Assembly: GCA_018714645.1 (NCBI GenBank) | Contig: DVND01000035.1 | Location: forward strand, 1 to 6,787 | Direction: 5' to 3' | Length of the DNA stretch: 6,787 nt | From: Candidatus Avimonoglobus intestinipullorum | Lineage (GTDB): Bacteria > Bacillota > Clostridia > UBA1381 | Part shown: in pieces, positions 1 to 5,758 of the stretch | Numbering within the stretch: position 1 is the stretch's first letter | Layout of the letters: every line of letters starts with the position of its first letter | Translations under genes and position numbers: made by a program | The notes under the pieces: generated by a model | Seen by the model: the letters and a program-made list of their open reading frames with translations, nothing else | The model's database searches: none | Told to the model about the DNA's origin: nothing

Positions 1-1397
1 GTCCCGAAATACTCGTCAACGCCTGCAAAGACTTCCTTGATTCGCTCCCAGCTTTCCAAAAAAAGCGCTACAAACGCATCTTTTAATGCAATCAGGATAT
101 CGGGAAGCGCTTCCACAAGCGCCTTGATAAAGCTATTCAGGCCTTCCAAAAGGACGGGTATGTTTTCTATCAGCGCATCCGTAATTGAAATGAGTATATC
201 CGGGATCGCCTCTATAATCCCTGTCAGCATGTCGGGCAGGTTTTCCCCCAGGGAATTTAAAAGCCCTGTAACGCCTTCCACAACAAATGTTATTAACTGT
301 GGGATTATTTCCGGCAATGCCTTTCCAACCTTTTCAATAAATCCGGGAAGAGCCGATATGATGTCATCCGCAAACCCAACGATCCAATCAAGTATGCCTG
401 GGAGGGATTCTTCCAGCTTCTGCGGGAGCGTATATATAAAATCACCCGCAGAGTTGATTGCTTCTGTAACCAGCCCCGGAAGCTCCTGCCCGATTTGCTG
501 CGCGAACCCGGATATGATCCCCCCAATTTCAGGCAGCGCGGTGCGTATTGCACCGGGAAGGGAAGAAAGCACCGTGCTGATCCTCGGTGTGACGTTTCCC
601 AAAAATGTCGTAATGGAGCCGAATAAATCATTTAAAAGTGTTTCCAGGTTTTGATTGGGGTCTGCAAGGCCTGTCAAAAGATTTTCCCAGGCCCCTTTTA
701 CCATGTTCAGCGATCCCTGAATGGTCGTTGCGGCCTCCAGCTGCGTTGTCCCTGTGATTCCCATCTGTTCCTGGACGACGTGAATCGCCTCCACAATGTC
801 GGCATAGCTGTCTACGCTGTACTCCCGAATTTTTCCCTGTGCCGCCATATATTTTTCCGCGTCGGACAGCAGCAGCTCAAGCTGCGCCTTTGTCCCGCCG
901 TAGCCCAGCTTTAAGTTATCCAGCATTTCATAATTCCCGCGCGCAAGGCTCTGATATGTCTCCCGGACTACATCAAGGGATGTCCCCATCTTGTTCGCGT
1001 TGTCGGCCATGTCCTGTATTGCCATGTCGGCCATCTGCGCCGCTTTTTCCGTATCCCCGCCGACGCTTTTTATCAAGCTCGCGGAAAATGAGGTCACGGT
1101 CTCCATATATGTATTGGCGGACATGCCGGCAGTTTTAAATGCGTTTTGCGCATTCTGTACCATCAAATCCGCGCTTTCTTTAAAAAGCGTCTCCACACCG
1201 CCGATTAACTGCTCATAGTCCGCATAAGACTTGATTGCGGCAGTCCCGATCCCGGCAACAGCAGTCGCCGCAGCAGCCGCACCCACGGCAATGCCTTTCA
1301 ATGCAGCCCCGCCGAGTTTCTTCAATTTACCTGCGGATTTCTCAAAGCCGGAGCTGTCGCCGTCAATTTTTATAATCACTTTGCCGCCGTCTGCCAT
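1..1397 (-). CDS. Phage tape measure protein, N-terminal part (runs off the window)
   Basis: This is the tail length-determining protein that lies inside the tail tube. I translated the frame by hand from ATG 1397-1395 to base 1; it is open for 465 codons with no stop, so the C-terminus lies outside the window. The start is supported by GAAGGTGAT just upstream. Residues about 27-53 form a Gly/Ala-rich helix with a KKLGGAALKGIAVG stretch, typical of tape measure N-termini. Residues about 60-260 are a helical domain rich in Ala, Met and Gln (for example QMADMAIQDMADNANKMG), as in phage tail tape measure families. From about 280 to 432 there are repeated Leu-Pro or Ile-Pro turns between hydrophobic helices. 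It follows the Gp15-like gene after a 67-base gap that holds a hairpin. Position after the tail tube and two chaperone genes fits this role. The family call is confident; total length is unknown. Confidence 0.92.
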   Translation of the reverse strand, partial: MADGGKVIIKIDGDSSGFEKSAGKLKKLGGAALKGIAVGAAAAATAVAGIGTAAIKSYADYEQLIGGVETLFKESADLMVQNAQNAFKTAGMSANTYMETVTSFSASLIKSVGGDTEKAAQMADMAIQDMADNANKMGTSLDVVRETYQSLARGNYEMLDNLKLGYGGTKAQLELLLSDAEKYMAAQGKIREYSVDSYADIVEAIHVVQEQMGITGTTQLEAATTIQGSLNMVKGAWENLLTGLADPNQNLETLLNDLFGSITTFLGNVTPRISTVLSSLPGAIRTALPEIGGIISGFAQQIGQELPGLVTEAINSAGDFIYTLPQKLEESLPGILDWIVGFADDIISALPGFIEKVGKALPEIIPQLITFVVEGVTGLLNSLGENLPDMLTGIIEAIPDILISITDALIENIPVLLEGLNSFIKALVEALPDILIALKDAFVALFLESWERIKEVFAGVDEYFG

Positions 1398-1418
1398 CTT
1401 ATCACCTTCTTTTTGGCA

Positions 1419-1443
1419 TAAAAATAGCGCCCAAAAAGGCGCT
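1419..1443 (-). terminator. Hairpin terminator/attenuator between Gp15-like gene and tape measure gene
   Basis: On the minus strand AGCGCC (1443-1438) pairs perfectly with GGCGCT (1431-1426) around a six-base T-rich loop, followed at once by ATTTTTAT (1425-1418). This is the form of an intrinsic terminator. It starts 22 bases after the TAA of the Gp15-like gene and ends about 20 bases before the tape measure start. Since the tape measure gene has no other evident promoter, partial termination that lowers its transcript relative to the tube gene is a reasonable inference. The stem is only six base pairs, so it may be leaky. Confidence 0.6.
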
Positions 1444-1464
1444 GCAATCTATTTTATCGCCCTG

Positions 1465-2010
1465 TTAAAACCCACGCGAAAAAACATCATCAATCGAATT
1501 CTGGCTCATTTTCAGCGCATATTTTGCGCGTTCCTTCTGCCAGTATTTTTTCTGCTCCCTGTCCATTTTGGAAAAGTCGCCGACCCGGGCAAATGCGCGG
1601 TGGTGCAGGGCGGTCTTGTCGTTTGCGATCAGCAGCTTGACCAGTTCCATCCCCTCCGGGAACGAAATGCCGCGCTGCATCAGGTTGGGGTAATGCTCCC
1701 ACAGCTCGCAGTAAATCACGTTGCCGTCCTCTTCAAAATCAAACGCGCTTCCGGCGCCGGCCTCTTTCGTGCCGGACGTATGTTTCTCGCATTGCCACAG
1801 CCAGTCCGACAGCGGCGCGATGAGGTCGTTTGCACAAATTCCGGCCGGAAGCTCCGGGAAATTCAACAGAAGGATCTCTGTCAGCGCTTCTGTGTTATTG
1901 TTTTTTGCGGCAATCAGGAATTTGACCCACAGGGAGAACTCCGTCTTGATTTTCAGCTTCTGCCCCCCAACCCATATGAAGTCAGGGGGCTTGTCTGTCA
2001 ACAAATTCAT
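1465..2010 (-). CDS. Bacteriophage Gp15-like tail assembly protein
   Basis: A 181-residue protein resembling the Bacteriophage Gp15 family (Pfam PF06854) found just before the tape measure gene in many Gram-positive siphophages. Seen here: an N-terminal KLKIKTEFSLWVKF segment, matching the family's start (a few beta residues, then an Asp/Glu-Phe and an aromatic helix), a central W-L-W and D-F-E-E-D stretch near residues 90-115, and a Lys/Arg-rich C-terminus with KKYWQKERAKYALKM. It probably acts as the second tail-assembly chaperone, keeping the tape measure protein soluble until the tube grows round it; this is inferred from position and family. I chose ATG 2010-2008, which lies one base after the upstream TGA (TGACATG). 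Only a weak AAAAGTGA precedes it, suggesting coupled re-initiation. The frame stays open upstream to 2061, but those residues look like noise from overlap with the previous gene. Confidence 0.8.
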   Translation of the reverse strand: MNLLTDKPPDFIWVGGQKLKIKTEFSLWVKFLIAAKNNNTEALTEILLLNFPELPAGICANDLIAPLSDWLWQCEKHTSGTKEAGAGSAFDFEEDGNVIYCELWEHYPNLMQRGISFPEGMELVKLLIANDKTALHHRAFARVGDFSKMDREQKKYWQKERAKYALKMSQNSIDDVFSRGF

Positions 2011-2011
2011 G

Positions 2012-2395
2012 TCACTTTTGCAGTTCCATGAACGGCCGGAGTGCCGACAGCCGCTCTGCAAACGGCTCTAACCGTTCCGCCTGCTTTGCAAGCTGTTCCT
2101 GTTCCGTGTCGTTTTTCTCCTGCAAAAACAGCTCCAGCGAAACCAGCTGCACCCGTTCCAGATAGTCCAGGTTGGTCTGCTTCTCCTTCGGGGCAATCTT
2201 CTTAAACCCGTCTTTCCCGTAAAGCGCCTCTAAGACCTTTTTGCAGTACTCATATTCCGCCATCGTCTGCCTGCCCTTGTCAATGGAGACGATTTTCTCA
2301 TAGAGCTCCGCCGTCCGTTCGGGCAAATCCAGGATTGTCCCGTCCGGCAGTTCAATTGCCTTTTCGCGTTCCTCAACCGTGATTTTTACAGCCAT
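2012..2395 (-). CDS. Putative tail assembly chaperone (gpG-like position)
   Basis: A 127-residue acidic/basic helical protein. It opens with a short beta-like segment carrying PDGTILDLPERTAE, then a long charged helical region, and ends in LRPFMELQK. There is no enzymatic motif. It lies between the tail tube gene (22 bases upstream) and the Gp15-like gene (one base downstream), where siphophages carry the first of two tail-assembly chaperones; the role is inferred mainly from that position. The start is ATG 2395-2393, preceded by AAAGGAG with 8 bases of spacing. An in-frame GTG at 2404 is rejected because it lies inside that ribosome site. In many phages the two chaperones are joined by a programmed frameshift. 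Here the next gene is in the +1 frame and no good slippery site is visible. Confidence 0.7.
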   Translation of the reverse strand: MAVKITVEEREKAIELPDGTILDLPERTAELYEKIVSIDKGRQTMAEYEYCKKVLEALYGKDGFKKIAPKEKQTNLDYLERVQLVSLELFLQEKNDTEQEQLAKQAERLEPFAERLSALRPFMELQK

Positions 2396-2417
2396 CAATA
2401 CCACTCCTTTTTCTTAA

Positions 2418-2945
2418 TTATGCTTCGCTTCCGTCTGAGAAGGTGATCGTTTCAACGTTCTCGCTTGTCCCGCCGCTGGCCGGGGTGGCGATTGTCGCCA
2501 CGCCTTCTGTAATCGTGGACTGCACCCGCAGCGTCCCGCTGTAGGTCAGCGCGTCCGTCCCGTCCCCCACGGTGTCGCCGATGATGGAATACGTCCGCTT
2601 GACCGCGTGGTAGCCCGCCCCTTCTTCAGCAGGCCTGTGGAAATCCACGCACACAAATTCCCGGACGGCGTCCTCCCCCAGCTTCTCGCCGTCAATGATC
2701 GCCGCAATGTCGTCCAGCACGGCGTTCGGCGTCATCATGTCAAATGTAAAATCGTAGCTGGAGGACATCCCCGTAACGTCCACGGTCTCGAACGTTTCAT
2801 CTACATATTTCCTGCTGTATTCGGTGGGGTTTTTGCTCTCGGAAAGCGCCGTAAACCCCTTCATCCGCGTGTAAGTCACCGTCCCGCCGGATTTCCCCGG
2901 AACCCCGTAAAACATCTTTCTGTCTGCTCTTAATACCAATGCCAT
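2418..2945 (-). CDS. Major tail tube protein
   Basis: A 175-residue protein that should polymerise into hexameric rings forming the inner tube of a non-contractile tail. It begins ALVLRADRKMFYGVP, followed by a Thr/Gly-rich strand and TRMKGFTALSESKNPTEYSR, then a Ser/Asp/Phe-rich beta segment and a DGEKLGEDAVREF helix. This resembles tail tube proteins of Clostridia prophages that share the R-K-x-F/Y-Y-G-V and K-N-P-x-E-Y-S-R pattern; that is recalled family knowledge, not a search. The C-terminal 30 residues are Thr/Ser/Gly/Ala-rich with no clear Ig-like domain. AAGGAGG (overlapping the TAA of the upstream gene) lies 9 bases before ATG 2945-2943. A nearer ATG at 2953 is out of frame. Location between neck and chaperone genes agrees with the role. 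Confidence 0.87.
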   Translation of the reverse strand: MALVLRADRKMFYGVPGKSGGTVTYTRMKGFTALSESKNPTEYSRKYVDETFETVDVTGMSSSYDFTFDMMTPNAVLDDIAAIIDGEKLGEDAVREFVCVDFHRPAEEGAGYHAVKRTYSIIGDTVGDGTDALTYSGTLRVQSTITEGVATIATPASGGTSENVETITFSDGSEA

Positions 2946-2959
2946 TGTAACATTCCTCC

Positions 2960-3388
2960 TTATAAATTCCTGTCGATCCAGCCCTGCATGGAACGGATCA
3001 ATATCCTATCCTTTTTATCCTGTATCGCCTTTTTGTCCCAAAGCCTTGTTGTGCCCGGTGTTTTCATTTTTAACGGGATGTTCGTGGGCACTTTCCTGAC
3101 GCCCTTTCTGGAAGTCCATGTAATCCCGCCGTCGCCCGTTTTTCCGCCCGCGCCGGTTGCCGGGTCGATCATTTTCACGCCGAAATAGATGTACGCGGCG
3201 TAGTCTTCGTAATGCTCAATTTCTTTTGGCCGTATATGTACGTGATCCCGCAGATGCTTCGTGTCCCGCGGGACATAATCCATATAAAGCCGATGCCATT
3301 CATGTGCCGCGTCTTTCCAAAATTCGTCGCTTTCGATCTTGCGCATGGCCGGCGTAAAATCAATCTTGCTTTCAACGGTCACCTTCAC
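2960..3388 (-). CDS. HK97-gp10/minor-capsid-2-like neck protein
   Basis: A 142-residue basic protein. The diagnostic stretch is PRDTKHLRDHVHIR (residues about 40-53) followed by HYEDYAAYIYFG (about 59-70). This matches the 'P-x-D-T-G-x-L-R ... Y-x-x-Y-A-x-Y-x-Y-F-G' pattern of the HK97 gp10 and Minor_capsid_2 (PF11114) group, and the C-terminal LWDKKAIQDKKD helix is also usual for them. Such proteins sit at the head-tail junction, but their exact job is poorly defined. The start codon is GTG 3388-3386, sharing GTGA with the TGA of the preceding gene; AAAAGGAGG lies 11 bases upstream. The second GTG at 3382 is an alternative start. Unlike in many related cassettes, it comes after rather than before the putative tail terminator gene. 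Confidence 0.78.
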   Translation of the reverse strand: MKVTVESKIDFTPAMRKIESDEFWKDAAHEWHRLYMDYVPRDTKHLRDHVHIRPKEIEHYEDYAAYIYFGVKMIDPATGAGGKTGDGGITWTSRKGVRKVPTNIPLKMKTPGTTRLWDKKAIQDKKDRILIRSMQGWIDRNL

Positions 3389-3879
3389 CGTACCACCGTC
3401 CTCCTTTTGGCCGGGTTGTCCGTGTAGAACCGGACCGTCACGGCGTAATCCACCAAAAATGCGTTTGGGTTCCCGTCCTGCTGGTATTCATTCCGGATGA
3501 ACGGGCGCGGCGTCAAGCATTCCACCTGATAACATGCGCATGTGTCAAACACCGGCGCATCGCCGTTGTTTTGCCGCTCTATGAGCCAGTCGCAAACAGC
3601 CTGCACCCCCTCCTGCTTGTCCATGTTATACGCGGCCTCATCCGCGTAAAACGCCCGGTAGCAGATGACGTCCACATCGAAATAATAGGGCATGGCCGGA
3701 ATGAAATCGTACCGCACCCGCCCGTCCACATACTGCTCCGCATCCACATTGTACATGGAAGCGGCGCTGTTGGGTACGAGCACCGTCCGCCTGTCCTCCA
3801 ACAGGGAGGAGACGACCCATAAATCGTACAGCTCCGGGCAGGTTTTCAGCCAGTCGTAAATCCGTTCAAAATCGTTCAT
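3385..3879 (-). CDS. Putative tail terminator/completion protein
   Basis: A 164-residue protein opening NDFERIYDWLKTCPELYDLWV, an N-terminal amphipathic helix like that of tail terminators (SPP1 gp17 / lambda gpU fold and Minor_capsid_3 group). A block follows with a YVDG turn and YDFIPAMPYYFDVDVICYR, then a second helix QEGVQAVCDWLIERQNNGD, and an aromatic beta C-terminus (VDYAVTVRFYTDN). Helix-strand-helix-strand order and the 'start helix, Y-D-F, then V-x-x-x-x-D-W-I/L' pattern fit this fold. Close phage homologues are, as I recall, sometimes mislabelled 'chloramphenicol resistance protein'; no resistance function is suggested here. It would cap the tail tube and dock it to the head. Start ATG 3879-3877 has AAAGGGGTGA upstream, embedded in the end of the previous gene. 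Its TGA overlaps the GTG of the next gene. Confidence 0.65.
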   Translation of the reverse strand: MNDFERIYDWLKTCPELYDLWVVSSLLEDRRTVLVPNSAASMYNVDAEQYVDGRVRYDFIPAMPYYFDVDVICYRAFYADEAAYNMDKQEGVQAVCDWLIERQNNGDAPVFDTCACYQVECLTPRPFIRNEYQQDGNPNAFLVDYAVTVRFYTDNPAKRRTVVR

Positions 3880-3885
3880 GTCCGG

Positions 3886-4350
3886 TCACCCCTTTATCAA
3901 TGCAATATGGTTTGTCGCCCACGGCGTCCCGTCCGGCCTGTACCGGATGTGCGCTTCAACGCCGGTAATGGTGCCGCCGCTGCCCCGATATTTGTCGCAT
4001 AGGGCGGAAAATTCCGAAAGCGTCGCCGGGGCCGGGTCGGGAACGTCGGCGAAAATCAGCAGGTCGCCCACATTGGCCGTAAAATACAATCCCTGTTCCG
4101 CCTCCGGCAGCGCATAATACCCATCGCCCGTCCAGAGCGGCGGCCTGTACCGTTCCCAGTCGCGGATGTACGCCGTCCAGGTGTTCGCCCGGAACGCCAT
4201 CGTCCCGGCGGATCTGTCATACAGCCCGTCTATTTTCCCGCAATGCATCAGCGTGGTTTTCCGCCACGCCTTTTTGGATGCGGACGTTTGTGACGCCGGG
4301 ATCTGGATGATGAGGGTAAAGGTCTCGCCGTTCAGGTCGCTCATCCGCAT
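3886..4350 (-). CDS. Putative head-closure (stopper) protein, DUF6751-like
   Basis: A protein of 154 residues from ATG 4350, or 152 from ATG 4344. Residues near the N-terminus include TLIIQIPAS and KKAWRKTTLMHCGKIDG, a beta segment resembling the opening of head-closure proteins (SPP1 gp16 role). The C-terminal half has FTANVGDLLIFADVPD, then a helix STLSEF-type segment with CDKYRGSGGTITGVEAHIR and a final TPWATNHIALIKG. This 'G-D-x-x-x-x-x-x ... L-x-x-K-Y-x-G ... I-x-x-V ... H-x-x-I' layout recalls DUF6751-type phage proteins; the link is from memory and unverified. GGGGGG lies about 7 bases before ATG 4350, whereas ATG 4344 forms an ATGA overlap with the connector stop; spacing favours 4350. 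The frame is open further upstream to 4560, but that part is overlap with the connector gene. Confidence 0.65.
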   Translation of the reverse strand: MRMSDLNGETFTLIIQIPASQTSASKKAWRKTTLMHCGKIDGLYDRSAGTMAFRANTWTAYIRDWERYRPPLWTGDGYYALPEAEQGLYFTANVGDLLIFADVPDPAPATLSEFSALCDKYRGSGGTITGVEAHIRYRPDGTPWATNHIALIKG

Positions 4351-4724
4351 GTGCCCGCCCCCCTGTACAACAGGCCGCCGATACCGCCGCCATAGAAATA
4401 GTCCGCAATGAGTGCCTCGCAGCGCGCCGCCACCTCCGCGTCCGTCTTTGTAACATACGAATAGCTTTCGCTCACGCCGCCCTGCGTCTGGCTTTCGCTG
4501 GAAATCTGCCGTCCGTCCGCCCCGTTCCCGGAAAGCACATCCACCAGGTCGAACACGCAATCCTTCACCGCCTGCGGGATTTCCGCAAGTGCGTCGAGCC
4601 TCCTGCCCGTCTGTCCTGCCGCCTGCGCCCGGATGAGGTATTCGGCCTTCCGTTCGTACATAAAAAAGGCGGGACGCGGGAGTGTGCCGCCCATCTCTGT
4701 GTATTCCACATATTCAAGAACCAT
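4341..4724 (-). CDS. Head-tail connector protein (gp6/gp15-like)
   Basis: A 127-residue mostly helical protein that should form the ring attached under the portal. It begins VLEYVEYTEMGGTLPRPAF, then FMYERKAEYLIRAQ and a helix ending in CVFDLVDVLS. This is the common layout of Phage_Gp6/SPP1 gp15-type connectors: Y-x-x-x-G-G, a Pro-containing turn, an F-x-x-x-x-x-x-A-E-x-x-I-D-like helix, then a paired helix. A following SSESQTQGGVSESYSY segment fits the SE-G-Y-S-V-S-Y loop of the family. A Gly-rich tail closes it. Start ATG 4724-4722 is preferred to the longer frame from 4799, because GGGAGG lies 9 bases upstream (overlap-free, right after the TGA of the tiny gene), and the extra N-terminal residues come from the other reading of that gene. 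Its TGA overlaps the head-closure gene. Confidence 0.8.
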   Translation of the reverse strand: MVLEYVEYTEMGGTLPRPAFFMYERKAEYLIRAQAAGQTGRRLDALAEIPQAVKDCVFDLVDVLSGNGADGRQISSESQTQGGVSESYSYVTKTDAEVAARCEALIADYFYGGGIGGLLYRGAGTCG

Positions 4725-4740
4725 TCCGCCCCGCCTCCCG

Positions 4741-4824
4741 TCATTTTTCAGCCTTTGGCTTTTCCGGCTTTTTGGGTTCCGGTTTTGGCTTCCCGCCAAA
4801 GGTAAGCCCTATGGTTTTTGCCAT
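4741..4824 (-). CDS. 27-residue Lys/Pro/Glu-rich protein behind the capsid gene
   Basis: A tiny gene that is easily missed. It encodes MAKTIGLTFGGK and then a tail of alternating Pro, Lys and Glu (15 residues, 5 Pro, 6 Lys, 3 Glu), ending AEK and TGA. AAGGGGG lies 7 bases before ATG 4824-4822 and itself overlaps the TAA of the capsid gene. The next gene's GGGAGG follows the TGA immediately, so the space is fully used by expression signals. The frame is the same as that of the capsid gene, only five codons downstream of its stop. I do not recognise a named family. A hydrophobic head with an extended polar tail could suit a small capsid-binding or linker peptide, but this is speculation. The evidence for translation is the ribosome site and tight packing. 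Confidence 0.65.
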   Translation of the reverse strand: MAKTIGLTFGGKPKPEPKKPEKPKAEK

Positions 4825-4836
4825 AAAACCGCCCCC

Positions 4837-5733
4837 TTACGCCTTGTGGTGCAGGTAAATACCGGCCACCTTGTTTTCGTATACATCCGCCAGCCCATAG
4901 ACGCGGTATGGGAATTTGTACGCGTCGGCGGACTGGTTTTCCTGGGGCGTGATCACCTTGTTCACCGTGTGCTTGGTGTACTGCAAAACAGCGGGCTTGT
5001 GGACGACCATGAAATTGATGTCCTTCCCGGTAGCCGCTTTCACGAACCCGCCCGGCTTTTCGTTGGCCCCGGAGCTGTCGCTTGCATCCGTCACGCCGTC
5101 GTAAAGGTCGATGGCGGTGTAAAAGCGCGTCTGCGGCACAAGCGTGATGCTTGCGAACCGGTTCATCACCTCCCGCGATTTTGTCGTGTCCAAATCCTGC
5201 ACCGTCCCATAGAGCGTGGGCGTGATAAACAGGTACCGTTCCTCCAGCGGCACTTCGTCCTCGTCCATTTCCGTAGTTGCAGTCCTGAGCGCGGTAATCA
5301 CGTCCGCCCCGGTCGAAAGCGTCGCCCCCGCGGTCACCTTTGAAATGCCGGAAGTCCCCGCATACGTGGCAAACCGGAACGCGTCCATTTCCGGGACGAC
5401 CTTTGTCCGGATAAATTCGGACGCCAGCTTCCCGAACGCCACGCCCGCCGTTTCCTCGTTGTCCATCGCGTCCACGGAAAACGCCCGCCCCCTGTCGTAG
5501 TTGAAGGAAACGGTTTCGTTTGTCAGCGTCACATCGCCGTCCACGTACCCGCTGTTCCTGGAATAATCCGCCAGCCCGTCCATTGAAATTTTCGGGATGA
5601 CGATCTCGTTTGCATTCGCCCCCATCTGTACCAGCGTGCTGTCGCCGTCCAAGATGGAGGTTTTCGCGTTCTGCTTGTACACCTCATCTAAAAGGTCGAT
5701 GTATTTTTTAAATAGTGTGATAGAATTTGCCAT
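4837..5733 (-). CDS. Major capsid protein (HK97 fold)
   Basis: A 298-residue shell protein. It opens ANSITLFKKYIDLLDEVYKQ, an N-terminal arm helix, then SILDGDSTLVQMGANANEIVIPKIS. The segment VIPKISMDGLADYSRN through YVDGDVTLTNETVSFNYDRG (about residues 45-81) looks like the extended loop. It is followed by GRAFSVDAMDNEET and the spine-helix motif EFIRTKVVPEMDAFRF, both typical of Clostridia phage coats. The C-terminal part has YLFITPTLYGTV and a strand-rich end FPYRVYGLADVYENKVAGIYLHHK. No N-terminal delta domain or protease site is apparent, in keeping with a separate scaffold gene 25 bases upstream. Start ATG 5733-5731 has AAAAGGAGA about 10-11 bases upstream. Length is normal for the fold. 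The stop is TAA, with the 27-residue gene in frame behind it. Confidence 0.92.
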   Translation of the reverse strand: MANSITLFKKYIDLLDEVYKQNAKTSILDGDSTLVQMGANANEIVIPKISMDGLADYSRNSGYVDGDVTLTNETVSFNYDRGRAFSVDAMDNEETAGVAFGKLASEFIRTKVVPEMDAFRFATYAGTSGISKVTAGATLSTGADVITALRTATTEMDEDEVPLEERYLFITPTLYGTVQDLDTTKSREVMNRFASITLVPQTRFYTAIDLYDGVTDASDSSGANEKPGGFVKAATGKDINFMVVHKPAVLQYTKHTVNKVITPQENQSADAYKFPYRVYGLADVYENKVAGIYLHHKA

Positions 5734-5758
5734 TGTTTTTCAATCTCCTTTTCCGTTG

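Noticed and set aside
37..654. Plus-strand open frame of 205 codons opposite the tape measure gene
   Set aside because: Ser/Ile/Pro-rich shadow of the Leu-Pro repeats; no ribosome site, and the minus-strand frame is continuous to the window edge.
1231..2031. Long plus-strand open frame of 266 codons opposite the tape measure start and Gp15-like gene
   Set aside because: It spans two minus-strand genes and the gap with the hairpin, lacks a ribosome site, and its residues resemble no family. It is an antisense shadow.
3385..3879. Antibiotic (chloramphenicol) resistance protein
   Set aside because: Homologues in phages sometimes bear that label, but there is no acetyltransferase or transporter feature, and the gene lies in the neck cassette.
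4351..4560. Extended N-terminus (70 more residues) for the head-closure protein
   Set aside because: This part lies within the connector gene in another frame, is Arg/Gly-rich without pattern, and a good ribosome site stands before ATG 4350.
4725..4799. Extended N-terminus (25 more residues) for the connector
   Set aside because: It overlaps the 27-residue gene in another frame, and the GGGAGG site before ATG 4724 gives the shorter protein, which begins as the family does.
4633..5343. Plus-strand open frame of 236 codons opposite the capsid gene
   Set aside because: The opposite strand encodes a clear major capsid protein. GC-rich third positions commonly keep the antisense frame open.
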